Shown: piece after piece, positions 53,471 through 61,594 of the stretch | Position numbering within the stretch: position 1 is the stretch's first letter | Layout: each line of letters starts with the position of its first letter | Source: Akkermansia muciniphila | Lineage (GTDB): Bacteria; Pseudomonadota; Gammaproteobacteria; Burkholderiales; Burkholderiaceae_C | DNA: 64,000 nt | NCBI GenBank assembly: GCA_943331105.2 | Contig: CALQKH020000016.1 | Location: 1-64,000 of the forward strand | Direction of reading: 5' to 3' | Translations under genes and position numbers: made by a program | Notes under the pieces: generated by a model | The model's database searches: none | Seen by the model: only the letters and a program-made list of their open reading frames with translations | Told to the model about the DNA's origin: nothing

Positions 53471-54349
53471 TTAGTCAAGCAATGCCGCCAGACCCAACTC
53501 TGGCTCAAAGCGTTGGTTGATGAACATCAAGCGACTGGGTCCAGGAAAGGCAGCTTGTCTGACTGAATGGCGCGGGTCGCCCGGGTAGCAGATGGTTCGA
53601 ACGCCGTCGTGGTCATATGGCTCGGGCTCGATCACCGGAGGGCGTCGGTTGTTTGCCTCGGCCAGCACACTTTGGGCATGGGTGTGACGGCTCAGGTGGA
53701 CCAAACTCATGATTTGGGGAGGCGCCAACTCGATCTCTCGGTTCCAGTAACGCAAGAGCGCATCGCGAGGGTTGATCCAAAGGACTTCGGTGGCTTCATG
53801 GTTGTCGTGCTCAGCCAATTGGTCGTCGGGCACCTGGGTGACAAAAAAACGTGTGTCAAAGCGCTTGTTCGTCACCGAAGCTTTGCGTGGCGTGATCCAC
53901 CTGCACCAGGGCAGCAGCACATCGGTGTGCAAAGACAAAGACTGTGCTTGGAATGCGTCATGCCAACTTTGACCGCTGCGCAGCGCTTGCAGCAAGGCAA
54001 TGGCTTGTGGCGTGGCATGCGATGCGCAGCCGAGCAAGACCCGGCATTCTTCGTAAGCCTCACGCATGGCGGCCACAAATAGACCCGAGGCACGTTCACT
54101 GGGCAGATCGGGTTCGTTCAGCCTGTCGTGCAGCGTGGCGCTGTCTTGGCTCAAGCGTTGTTGCCAGAGCGGGTGTTGGTCCTCAGGGTCGAGTTTGCCT
54201 CCAGGAAAGACGTAAACCCCTCCCAACACATTCGAGGCCTGGTGCCTGCGCATCAACAGCACTTGCAAGCCTGACGGGCCATCGCGCAGCATCACCACCG
54301 TCGCGGCGTCCAAAGGTGGAGCGGTCAAGATCTCGGTGTTCAGTTCCAT
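53471..54349 (-). CDS. NUDIX hydrolase, NUDT19-like
   Basis: 292 residues. The Nudix box is split by a long insertion: GGVYVFPGGKLDPED is followed about 45 residues later by REAYEECRVLL, the arrangement of the NUDT19/RP2 family, whose characterised members hydrolyse CoA and acyl-CoA esters. C-terminal PYDHDGVRTICYPGD is also typical of bacterial acyl-CoA-linked homologues. Located 54 bases from the Hpt gene and divergent from a hydroxyacyl-CoA-dehydrogenase-type SDR. Confidence 0.87.
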   Translation of the reverse strand: MELNTEILTAPPLDAATVVMLRDGPSGLQVLLMRRHQASNVLGGVYVFPGGKLDPEDQHPLWQQRLSQDSATLHDRLNEPDLPSERASGLFVAAMREAYEECRVLLGCASHATPQAIALLQALRSGQSWHDAFQAQSLSLHTDVLLPWCRWITPRKASVTNKRFDTRFFVTQVPDDQLAEHDNHEATEVLWINPRDALLRYWNREIELAPPQIMSLVHLSRHTHAQSVLAEANNRRPPVIEPEPYDHDGVRTICYPGDPRHSVRQAAFPGPSRLMFINQRFEPELGLAALLD

Positions 54350-54516
54350 GAGGGTGTCAATCGGGTAACAGCCAACGCCTTGGCGCTGGTTTAAAGTTGA
54401 AAAAAGAGTTGCTAAGCAGTGTCTATAAAAGCATTTCGATCAGGTTAGCAGATGAATCAGGGGCCATGTGTCGCCTGTTTTTCGCCCTGTCATTTCACAT
54501 CACAAGGAAATAATTC

Positions 54517-55431
54517 ATGAGCATCGATTTCAAAGGCCGCGTTGCCATCGTCACTGGCGCTGGCGGCGGTTTGGGCAAGCAGCATGCACTGGCGCTGGCT
54601 GCACGCGGGGCCAAAGTGTTGGTCAACGATTTGGGCGGCAATGTGCATGGTGAAGGGGGTTCGGTGTCAGCGGCCCAAGCGGTGGTGAACGAAATTTGCG
54701 CAGCAGGCGGTGAGGCGCTGGCCAACGGCGCATCGGTCACCGACTTTGAGGCCGTCAAAGCCATGGTCCAGCAAGCGGTAGATGCCTGGGGCCGGGTGGA
54801 TATCTTGGTGAACAACGCGGGCATCTTGCGCGACAAGAGCTTTGCCAAGATGGATTTGGCCGACTTTAAGCTGGTCATGGACGTGCACGTCATGGGTGCT
54901 GTGCATTGCAGCAAGGCCGTATGGCCGATCATGCAAGCGCAAAATTACGGTCGTATTGTGATGACCACATCCTCAAGTGGGTTGTACGGCAACTTTGGTC
55001 AAGCCAACTATGGCGCAGCCAAGATGGCTTTGGCAGGCCTGATGCAAACACTTTCGATCGAGGGTGAGAAACACCACATCCGCGTGAACTGCCTGGCCCC
55101 AACGGCCGCGACCCGCATGACCGAAGGCCTGATGCCCGAAGCCGTGCTGCAAGCCCTGGACCCCAGCGCCGTGGTGCCCGCCATGCTGGTCATGGTCGGC
55201 GATGACGCGCCCAACCGGACCATCATTTGTGCGGGTGCAGGGAGTTTTGAGGTGTCCCACATTACCCTCACCCAAGGGGTTTATTTGGGCACTGGTCCCG
55301 ATACAGCCGAACGCCTGTTGGCGGCCATGGCTCAGGTCACCGACCGAGAGGGCGAGATGGTGCCGCGTTCGGGTTCTGAACAAGGGACCTTGGAGGTGGG
55401 CAAGGCCATGCAAGCGCATCGCGCTGCATAA
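54517..55431 (+). CDS. MFE2-type (3R)-hydroxyacyl-CoA dehydrogenase-like SDR
   Basis: 304 residues. TGAGGGLGKQHALALAARGAKVLVNDLGG and the insertion between strand 2 and helix 3 match the N-terminal dehydrogenase domain of peroxisomal multifunctional enzyme 2. Triad region is TTSSSGLYGNFGQANYGAAKMAL. It should oxidise a (3R)-hydroxyacyl-CoA with NAD in a beta-oxidation-like path. AAGGAAA precedes the ATG. Transcribed away from the NUDIX gene; a gene-poor stretch follows. Confidence 0.88.
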   Translation: MSIDFKGRVAIVTGAGGGLGKQHALALAARGAKVLVNDLGGNVHGEGGSVSAAQAVVNEICAAGGEALANGASVTDFEAVKAMVQQAVDAWGRVDILVNNAGILRDKSFAKMDLADFKLVMDVHVMGAVHCSKAVWPIMQAQNYGRIVMTTSSSGLYGNFGQANYGAAKMALAGLMQTLSIEGEKHHIRVNCLAPTAATRMTEGLMPEAVLQALDPSAVVPAMLVMVGDDAPNRTIICAGAGSFEVSHITLTQGVYLGTGPDTAERLLAAMAQVTDREGEMVPRSGSEQGTLEVGKAMQAHRAA

Positions 55432-55559
55432 GATCTACCTCAGTGTCCCTTTGCGCTGGCCTGAAAGGGTCAGCGTCCGTGATGACTGCGCGCAGTTTTT
55501 CAAGCAACGGTTTGGAAAGCCATTCCCAATAGGCTATTTTCTAGACTACGCCCAGGCGC

Positions 55560-55587
55560 ATGACAGGCTATGAAGAAAAACTTTTTG
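55560..55587 (+). repeat. Dispersed repeat A, copy 1
   Basis: This 28-base stretch, beginning ATGACAGGC and ending CTTTTTG, matches 63895-63922 at 25 of 28 positions. It lies just upstream of the DUF1883 gene. Confidence 0.6.
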
Positions 55588-55632
55588 GATGGATGAAGCT
55601 TATGATCGCGGCAATATCCACAAAGGACATGT

Positions 55633-55905
55633 ATGGGATTTTTGCACACGGACATCGGACCCAGACAAGCAGGAGCTGTGGTGGAGGTGACCATTTCATC
55701 TGCCGCCAATGTACGACTGATGGATGACAATAATTTTAATAATTACAAAAATGGCATGAAACACATTTACCTGGGAGGCCTCGTGCGCCAGTCACCCATA
55801 CGGCTGACAGTCCCTACATTTGGTCACTGGCATGTGGCCATAGACGTCAACGGCATTGAAGGGTCCAGCGGACTGAAAGCCGGCGTGAAAGTGGTGGCAG
55901 CTTAA
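55633..55905 (+). CDS. DUF1883 domain protein
   Basis: 90 residues covering a complete DUF1883 domain: GFLHTDIGPRQAGAVVEVTI, NVRLMDDNNFNNYKNGMKHI, YLGGLVRQSPIRLTVP and HWHVAIDVNG. The AAAGGA site before ATG 55633 supports the start. DUF1883 proteins are small beta-rich domains of unknown function; as I recall, some homologues carry an added TIR domain, which this one lacks. It stands alone in a gene-poor, locally less GC-rich pocket flanked by dispersed repeats, which suggests transfer. Confidence 0.8.
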   Translation: MGFLHTDIGPRQAGAVVEVTISSAANVRLMDDNNFNNYKNGMKHIYLGGLVRQSPIRLTVPTFGHWHVAIDVNGIEGSSGLKAGVKVVAA

Positions 55906-56229
55906 GCGCGCAGACAGTTCCACTGATTCATTGAGCTTGGTTGGATCGTTGGGCAGTAAGGCTTAGACCCCTAAGGAGAACCAAGAGGCAGATCTGAGCT
56001 GCACCAATTTCCAGTTATTGTTGCTCAAGCGCATATGCCAAGCCTGCCGGTATACGCTGTCATCTGCAGGTCACACCGACATCGAATTGCTGCAAATTTG
56101 GCGTTTGCATTGCGCTTTACTTCAAATGCATACAGACTGTTTTTTCAAGCTAGTATGTCACCAGGAAGTGGCGTTTCACGTTGCTGGATATCCCGGGCTG
56201 AACGGGTTGATCTGATCGCGAGCATTTAA
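55906..56229. other. Gene-poor spacer before NDH-2
   Basis: 324 bases with only short unsupported open frames (for example 56018-56215). It contains copy 1 of repeat B. Upstream of 56230 there is no strong ribosome-binding site. Possibly a remnant of a decayed insertion. Confidence 0.5.
56038..56068 (+). repeat. Dispersed repeat B, copy 1
   Basis: This 31-base segment, beginning CCAAGCCTGCCG and containing ACGCTGTC, matches 63932-63963 with 4 mismatches and one extra base. Confidence 0.6.
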
Positions 56230-57555
56230 ATGAGCAAACAACACAAAATTGTCATCGTGGGTGGTGGCGCAGGCGGTCTGGAACTCGCAACCCGGCTAGG
56301 ACATAGCCATGGCCGACGACAGCGTGCACTCATCACGCTGGTCGATAAAAACCGCACCCACATCTGGAAACCCAAGTTGCACGAAATCGCTTCGGGCAGC
56401 ATGGACTTGGGCGACCACGAAGTGGATTACATGGCGCAGGCCCATTGGAACCACTTCACCTTTCGAATTGGTGAGCTCAAGGGACTCGACCGCGCCAACA
56501 AAACCATCGAACTCGCACCCTATGTGGACGAGCAGGGCCGAGCTGTGACGCCCACCCAACACATCCACTACGACACACTCGTGATTTGTATTGGGAGCTT
56601 GAGCAACGACTTCGGCACCCAGGGCGTCAAAGAGCATGCCTTGAAGCTGGAAACGCAGCATGACGCCAAGTCGTTTCATTCCAGGATGGTCAACGCCTGT
56701 ATCCGCGCGCACAACCAGGCCGAGGTCATCCACAAACGACAATTGCATGTGGCCATCATCGGCGCGGGCGCCACGGGGGTGGAGTTGGCTGCGGAGTTAC
56801 ACCGCACGACGCGCGAGGTGGTGGCTTTTGGCCTAGACCGCATAGATGTCGACAAAGACATCAAAGTCAGCTTGATTGAGGCGGCCGACCGCATTTTGCC
56901 GGCCTTGGTGCCGCGCTTGTCGCAAGCCACTGAGCAACTTCTTTCGCGCTTGGGCGTGCAGGTGCTCACCAGCTCCAAAGTGATGGAGGTCATGCCCACC
57001 GGCATTCGCTTGGCCGATGGCCGCGAGATCGAGTCCGAACTGGTGGTGTGGGCCGCAGGCGTGAAAGCGCCTGATTTCTTGAAAGAATTTGGCGGGTTGG
57101 AAACCAACCGTATCAACCAGTTGGTGGTCCATGACACGCTTCAAACCACACGCGACCCCGATATTTTTGCCTTGGGTGATTGCGCCGCTTGCCCCTGCTC
57201 GGATGCCGATGGCGGCCGGGCGGGCATTGTGCCGCCGCGTGCACAAGCAGCGCACCAGCAGGCCACCCATATGTGGCAGCAAATTCAACGCCGCTTGGCC
57301 AACAAGCCCCTCAAGCCTTACCGTTACAGAGATTTTGGCTCACTGGTCTCTCTGGGCAAGTTCAGCACGGTGGGCAACATGATGGGCGGTTTGATCGGCA
57401 AGAGTCTGATGATCGAAGGCTATTTTGCCAAGCTCATGTACCTGTCTTTGTACAAACTGCATGAACTCGCCATTCACGGCATCCTCAAAACCACGCTCTT
57501 TACCCTGTCGCGCATGATCACCAAACAAACCAACCCGACCGTCAAGTTGCATTGA
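56230..57555 (+). CDS. ndh: Type II NADH:quinone oxidoreductase
   Basis: 441-residue non-proton-pumping NADH dehydrogenase. FAD-binding IVIVGGGAGGLELATRLGH, NADH-binding VAIIGAGATGVELAAELH, VVWAAGVKAPDFL and FALGDCAACP. The C-terminal 90 residues with FGSLVSLGKFSTVGN and the amphipathic LMYLSLYKLHELAIHGI anchor the protein to the inner membrane. Length and motifs are standard for Ndh. It precedes a thioesterase pseudogene on the opposite strand. Confidence 0.93.
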   Translation: MSKQHKIVIVGGGAGGLELATRLGHSHGRRQRALITLVDKNRTHIWKPKLHEIASGSMDLGDHEVDYMAQAHWNHFTFRIGELKGLDRANKTIELAPYVDEQGRAVTPTQHIHYDTLVICIGSLSNDFGTQGVKEHALKLETQHDAKSFHSRMVNACIRAHNQAEVIHKRQLHVAIIGAGATGVELAAELHRTTREVVAFGLDRIDVDKDIKVSLIEAADRILPALVPRLSQATEQLLSRLGVQVLTSSKVMEVMPTGIRLADGREIESELVVWAAGVKAPDFLKEFGGLETNRINQLVVHDTLQTTRDPDIFALGDCAACPCSDADGGRAGIVPPRAQAAHQQATHMWQQIQRRLANKPLKPYRYRDFGSLVSLGKFSTVGNMMGGLIGKSLMIEGYFAKLMYLSLYKLHELAIHGILKTTLFTLSRMITKQTNPTVKLH

Positions 57556-57563
57556 GGTCAGGA

Positions 57564-57946
57564 TCAACGTCGCCGCACAGCCACTGTGTGGTTTGCTTTG
57601 GCAACATGGCTTGTGCGGCCCAGATGCAAGAGCCTGGCCACCCCATAGACGCATCCATCCGATACAGCACGGACATGGTTGGCGTTGATTTCCTGCCCGA
57701 CATCAGGGTGTTTTTCAGGCTTGCCGACAAGTGACCCAGCCCATGAGTCCAAAGTTTCGGCCAGAACAACGGACACACCACCATGCAGCACGCCTGCAGG
57801 CTGCCGAGTCCGGGCATCGACGGGCATGCGAGCTTTGAGGTAGCTTTCACCTGTCTCCAGCACTCGATGCCAAGATGCCCGTTTGCGCACAGCGCTCCTC
57901 GTTCGTTCAGAGGGTCGAGATTGGGTGAACCTTTCCAGAGGGACAT
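57564..57946 (-). pseudogene. Frameshifted PaaI/YbdB-like hotdog thioesterase
   Basis: From ATG 57946 one frame reads MSLWKGSPNLDPLNERGALC and continues to GHLGIE. At about 57862 it must shift by one base into a second frame that continues LETGESYLKARMPVDARTRQ, PAGVLHGGVSVVLAETLDSW and GQEINANHVRAV before LHLGRTSHV. This is a recognisable 4-hydroxybenzoyl-CoA-type thioesterase. After SHV the usual WEIRI...VSRLT segment is missing and the frame ends TVAVRRR, so a short deletion is likely as well. Two independent lesions make true decay more likely than a single sequencing error. Confidence 0.75.
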
Positions 57947-58091
57947 GTGACCGATCGTCCAGATATTGCAGCCACTTTAATGAAAGAACGCGGTATTCGT
58001 TGGTAGTTGAATAGGTTCTTTGAACAAATGGCGCCCACCCGGGCACCCTATGCTGCCAACGTTCGAGCGACGAGCGCTTGCCGACCGACAC

Positions 58092-58844
58092 TTACCCCAA
58101 GTTGACCACAATGCCCGACAATTGGCTGGCACGCGGAGAAGCGAGGTAGACGACAGCATCTGCGACTTGTTCCGGTTCAATGGCCGGTAGGAAAATGCCA
58201 TCCTTGATCAGGTCGGCGGTGCGGGTCTCATCCCCGTAGCGGCGCTTCGCCGTCGCTTTGAGCATGTTGTCAATGCGCTCGGTGCGGGTCGAGGGCGGAT
58301 GGACACCCATGACTCGGACACCAAATTCCTTTGAGCCCAGGCCCATGCCTTTGGTGAACGCCGCCAAACCTGCGTTGGCCGTTGAACCACACAGGTAGTC
58401 GAAAGAGGCACGCTCTCCCGCCATGCCGATCACGTTGACGATGACGCCGCTACGGCGTTCCTTCATCGCTGCATAGGCTTGCCGGGTGAGGTTGATTGTG
58501 CCGAACAACTTGAGTTCCCACGCATGTCGCCAAGCCATATCGTCGATCGTTTCGATGGTCCCCGACGGAATGTCGCCAGCGTTATTGATCAAAATATCAA
58601 TGCTTGCGCACAAGTCGGCCGCTTGCTTGAGTTCAGCCGGCTTGCGCAGATCCAGCGCATGAACATCGACTTGCACCTTGTAACGGGCGATGAGATCCGC
58701 TTGCACCTTGCTCAGAAGTTGCTGATTGCGCGCCACCAAAATCAGATTGCAGCCCTCAGCGGCAAACGACTGTGCACAGGCAGCCCCAATGCCTTTGGAG
58801 CCCCCGGTGATGAGAACCGTTTTTCCAGTGAGATGCAAATCCAT
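58092..58844 (-). CDS. Atypical SDR-family protein lacking the canonical Ser and Lys
   Basis: 250 residues with an intact cofactor motif TGGSKGIGAACAQ and NNAGD. The catalytic region reads NVIGMAGERASFDYLCGSTA: Tyr150 is present, but the Lys position is Ser154 and no Ser stands at the usual SS site. This occurs in a recognised SDR clade with a Y-x-x-G-(S/T) pattern, so it may use another proton relay. The C-terminus ends SGIVVNLG. Last gene of the TetR-headed operon, 59 bases after the CoA ligase. Confidence 0.82.
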   Translation of the reverse strand: MDLHLTGKTVLITGGSKGIGAACAQSFAAEGCNLILVARNQQLLSKVQADLIARYKVQVDVHALDLRKPAELKQAADLCASIDILINNAGDIPSGTIETIDDMAWRHAWELKLFGTINLTRQAYAAMKERRSGVIVNVIGMAGERASFDYLCGSTANAGLAAFTKGMGLGSKEFGVRVMGVHPPSTRTERIDNMLKATAKRRYGDETRTADLIKDGIFLPAIEPEQVADAVVYLASPRASQLSGIVVNLG

Positions 58845-58903
58845 GAGCGACTCCAGTCAATAAGCGGAGATTCAAAAAAATACGTGCAAGCTCATCAGAT
58901 GCT

Positions 58904-60244
58904 TTAGCGCTTGTCCACGAAACGCAAGGCTTTGGTCTGACTGGACGGATCATAGATGTCGAGCGCAGCAGCAAATTCAACCCGTGGCCTGACACGCACT
59001 GCGTCCTGAACACGATCTGCTATGACCCCCGCCAGCTGCTCGCGGTCCGTTGAGTTCGTTGCAAGTCGGACCAGCAACTCGTCCATCGAGAACTCATCCT
59101 GAGCGTCCATGCGCTGCACCACCACCTGCAGTTCATCGACCTCGGGCAGACTTTGCAAGGTGTCGAGCAGCACTGCCGGATTGATCAACATGCCCTTGAC
59201 CTTGACCAAGTCCTTGGCGCGCACAATTGGTCCGATGATCCGGTCACCATTGCGGCCACAGTGTGGGCAGGGCGAACGATCCATCGAAACCATGTCGCCC
59301 ACCAAAAAGCGGATCAACACAGTGCCACGTCGATCCAGGTGGGTGACTGCAAGAGCCCCGCGCTCGCCATCAGGCAAGCGTCGCCCGGTGTCCGGATCGA
59401 CGACTTCATGGAACTGAATTTCTGGCGCTGGGTTGTGCCAGCCGCTGTCTTCGCAGCACTGGGCGAAGGCACCAAGTTCCGTTGAACCATAGCGATCGAA
59501 CACGGTGGCGCCTTGTGCGCCAAGTTCGCGCAAGCAGCGGCGGATTTCTTCACGCATAGCGGGTGATGACGCTTCGCCCGTGATGGCGCACATGCGGACA
59601 CTCTTGAAGTCACTGCCGCTTTCAATGGCGCGCAACAACACCCTGCGTATGAAGCTTGGCACACCCCACAAGATCGTCGCGCGATGCAAGGCGATACTGC
59701 GCACGGCCTGATCGAGCGAACGATGGACATCGAACGCTCCATGTTTGGCGCCTGGCAGCGCAGCAAATATGGTCGCGCCGGCGGCATAAGCATTGGTCGC
59801 CGAGCGTATGAAAGCACCCATCGGGGCAGGCGTAAGCGGAAACAGGTTGGCAATCACATCTGTTTCACGGATGCCCGAAATTTCTGCGACACGTGCCGAC
59901 TGCAACAGATAGGCGTGGTAATCGTGCGTCGTGTTGTAAACGGGCGTAGGCTCTGCACTTGTGCCGGTGGTGTAGATGACCTCCCACAGGACGCGCTCGT
60001 GCAAGGGCAGGTCGGGCAGTCGCAGGCGAAACTCTTCAGGTGAAAGCATCATGTCCTGCTTGCGCGTCAAAGGCAGGCGTTCCAAATCGGCCACGGTGGC
60101 GATTTGCGCGACATCGATGTTCAATTCTTGCCATTGGCGCCTGTACCACGGATGGCCGCGTGCGCACAGCGCCAACATGGCACGCAGCCGGTCAGACTGT
60201 AGTTGCTCAATAGCAGCGTTGGATTGGCCAAAAATGGGCGTCAT
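58904..60244 (-). CDS. Phenylacetate-CoA ligase-like AMP-forming CoA ligase
   Basis: 446 residues of the PaaK branch. Family positions include YTTGTSAEPTPVY (P-loop, weakly conserved), TVFDRYGSTELGAFAQCCED, the CPHCGRNGD Cys pair and GPIVRAKDLVKVKGMLINPA (hinge). PaaK-type ligases activate aryl or arylacetic acids, so an aromatic or cyclic acid substrate is plausible. Overlaps the MaoC-like gene by 4 bases. Less conserved than phenylacetate ligases of the paa pathway, and no other paa gene is in the window. Confidence 0.85.
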   Translation of the reverse strand: MTPIFGQSNAAIEQLQSDRLRAMLALCARGHPWYRRQWQELNIDVAQIATVADLERLPLTRKQDMMLSPEEFRLRLPDLPLHERVLWEVIYTTGTSAEPTPVYNTTHDYHAYLLQSARVAEISGIRETDVIANLFPLTPAPMGAFIRSATNAYAAGATIFAALPGAKHGAFDVHRSLDQAVRSIALHRATILWGVPSFIRRVLLRAIESGSDFKSVRMCAITGEASSPAMREEIRRCLRELGAQGATVFDRYGSTELGAFAQCCEDSGWHNPAPEIQFHEVVDPDTGRRLPDGERGALAVTHLDRRGTVLIRFLVGDMVSMDRSPCPHCGRNGDRIIGPIVRAKDLVKVKGMLINPAVLLDTLQSLPEVDELQVVVQRMDAQDEFSMDELLVRLATNSTDREQLAGVIADRVQDAVRVRPRVEFAAALDIYDPSSQTKALRFVDKR

Positions 60245-60708
60245 GAGATGGCGCTGCCCCGCTGATTTTTACATTTGATCAGGGCAATTTTGTCGTTTTG
60301 AAAAACCAGCTTGTCATATTGATTGAAGACATGGTCGCGAAATGTAATCACGCCGCGACCAGGCTTGGATGAAAGTCGCTTATCGACAACCTCGACTTCG
60401 GTACGCAATGTATCCCCGGGCCTGACTGGCGCCAAAAATCGTGCGCGCTCGAGGGCGATCAAGCCATCGATGCTGTCCGAAAACAGAGCGCCCGTCATGG
60501 CGGTCGTGAATGACATGATCAGGTGACTCGGACAGATGAGGCTGCCATAGTCAGTTTTCGAACCTATCTCTGCATCCAAAAAGAGCGGCACTTCGTAGCG
60601 CACAAGCTTGCAAAAAGCGAGATGGTCTTCGAGGCTGATCAGACGCGAGGTGGTCGGGTAAAAAGAGCCCACTTCGAACTCTTCAAAGTAATGATTTGTG
60701 GCGACCAT
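60241..60708 (-). CDS. MaoC-like hotdog protein
   Basis: 155 residues: YFEEFEVGSFYPTTSRLIS, then a hotdog core with RPGDTLRTEVEVVDKR and KPGRGVITFRDHVFNQ, which fit (R)-hydratase/MaoC proteins. The usual D-x-x-x-x-H catalytic pair is not evident, so it may be a thioesterase or binding subunit that pairs with the MaoC protein at 61.2 kb. Overlaps the CoA ligase start by 4 bases. Confidence 0.75.
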   Translation of the reverse strand: MVATNHYFEEFEVGSFYPTTSRLISLEDHLAFCKLVRYEVPLFLDAEIGSKTDYGSLICPSHLIMSFTTAMTGALFSDSIDGLIALERARFLAPVRPGDTLRTEVEVVDKRLSSKPGRGVITFRDHVFNQYDKLVFQNDKIALIKCKNQRGSAIS

Positions 60709-60726
60709 TTGGCGGAAGGTTGGTGT

Positions 60727-61131
60727 TTAACTGGATGCGTCACGCAAAACGGCGACGGCAGAAATTTCAATCAAGGCATCTTTGCGCAACAGACCCGCCA
60801 CCAATACGCCAGCAGAGGTGGGTTGGGCGGTCTTGAAGAACTCGCGACGGACTGCAGCCGTGCTTTTGTAGTTTTCCGTCGTCGTGAAAAAATCATGCGT
60901 TTGAACGATGTCATCGCAAGTCCCGCCCACTTCGTTGAGAAGTTTTTCGAACTTGCGAAAAATCTGCCGCGTCTGCTCTTCGATGTTGCCTGGCGCGGTG
61001 ATCTTGCCCGCATCGTCGGTGCCAGTGGTGCCGGACAGCCATACCATATTGCCGACCCGCAAGGCCGGCACGTAGGTCAGATGAGCGGGCCACTCCTTTG
61101 CCCCCGTTATTTTTTCGCGAATCTGGGTCAT
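60727..61131 (-). CDS. RidA-family protein lacking the catalytic Arg
   Basis: 134 residues from ATG 61131. YjgF/RidA trimer fold: VPALRVGNMVWLSGTTGTDD, TRQIFRKFEKLLNEVGG and IEISAVAVL. The canonical imine-deaminase Arg (in PxR of RidA) is replaced, with PTSAG giving Ser106, as in other RidA subgroups. Members near CoA-ligase operons include 2-aminomuconate deaminase-like proteins, but this role is only a possibility. It lies between the two MaoC-like genes. Confidence 0.82.
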   Translation of the reverse strand: MTQIREKITGAKEWPAHLTYVPALRVGNMVWLSGTTGTDDAGKITAPGNIEEQTRQIFRKFEKLLNEVGGTCDDIVQTHDFFTTTENYKSTAAVRREFFKTAQPTSAGVLVAGLLRKDALIEISAVAVLRDASS

Positions 61132-61156
61132 TGTGATGGTCTTTATGGTGGTTGGT

Positions 61157-61594
61157 TTAATTTTCAAAAGCGCGGTAAAGGTGAAACCCTTCAAGCAGAA
61201 CTTCTCCGCGTTGGTTCAACAGGCTGGTTGTGAAGCGATAGAAAACTCGGTGCGCTTCTTGCCAACTCTTCTCGAACACAATGCGCGGGCGGATCGTGTC
61301 GCCCACCACCGCTGGTCTCAGAAAGCGACAACCTTGCTCGACAAACACCAATCCTTCGATCTGGTCGCGTGCCGTGGATGCCCCTAGAGCGGTCAAGGAT
61401 GCCAGTAGCAGTCCGTGTGCGAGCGGCTTGCCAAAGCGTGTTTGGCTGGCGTATTCGACGTCGTAGTGAATTGGATGGACGTCACCGGTGACGGCAGAAA
61501 ACATCACGAAGTGGGTGTCATTGAGGGTTTTTGACGGCCCTTCAAAAACGGTGCCTGGCACAAGTGCGAGCGGACTTGCAGGGGGGTGACTCAT
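61157..61594 (-). CDS. MaoC-family dehydratase
   Basis: 145 residues. FVMFSAVTGDVHPIHYDVEYA carries the D-x-x-x-x-H pair of the (R)-specific enoyl-CoA hydratase active site, followed by GKPLAHGLLLASLTALGAST and RPAVVGDTIRPRIVFEKSW. Start ATG 61594 overlaps the TetR stop as ATGA with AAAGGCGAC upstream. Likely hydrates or dehydrates the CoA thioester produced by the operon's ligase. Confidence 0.85.
   Translation of the reverse strand: MSHPPASPLALVPGTVFEGPSKTLNDTHFVMFSAVTGDVHPIHYDVEYASQTRFGKPLAHGLLLASLTALGASTARDQIEGLVFVEQGCRFLRPAVVGDTIRPRIVFEKSWQEAHRVFYRFTTSLLNQRGEVLLEGFHLYRAFEN

Noticed and set aside
55500..55730. Minus-strand open frame overlapping the DUF1883 gene
   Set aside because: It is antisense to a recognised domain. 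Its KKFFFIACH segment is only of interest because the same segment recurs near the right end as a repeat.
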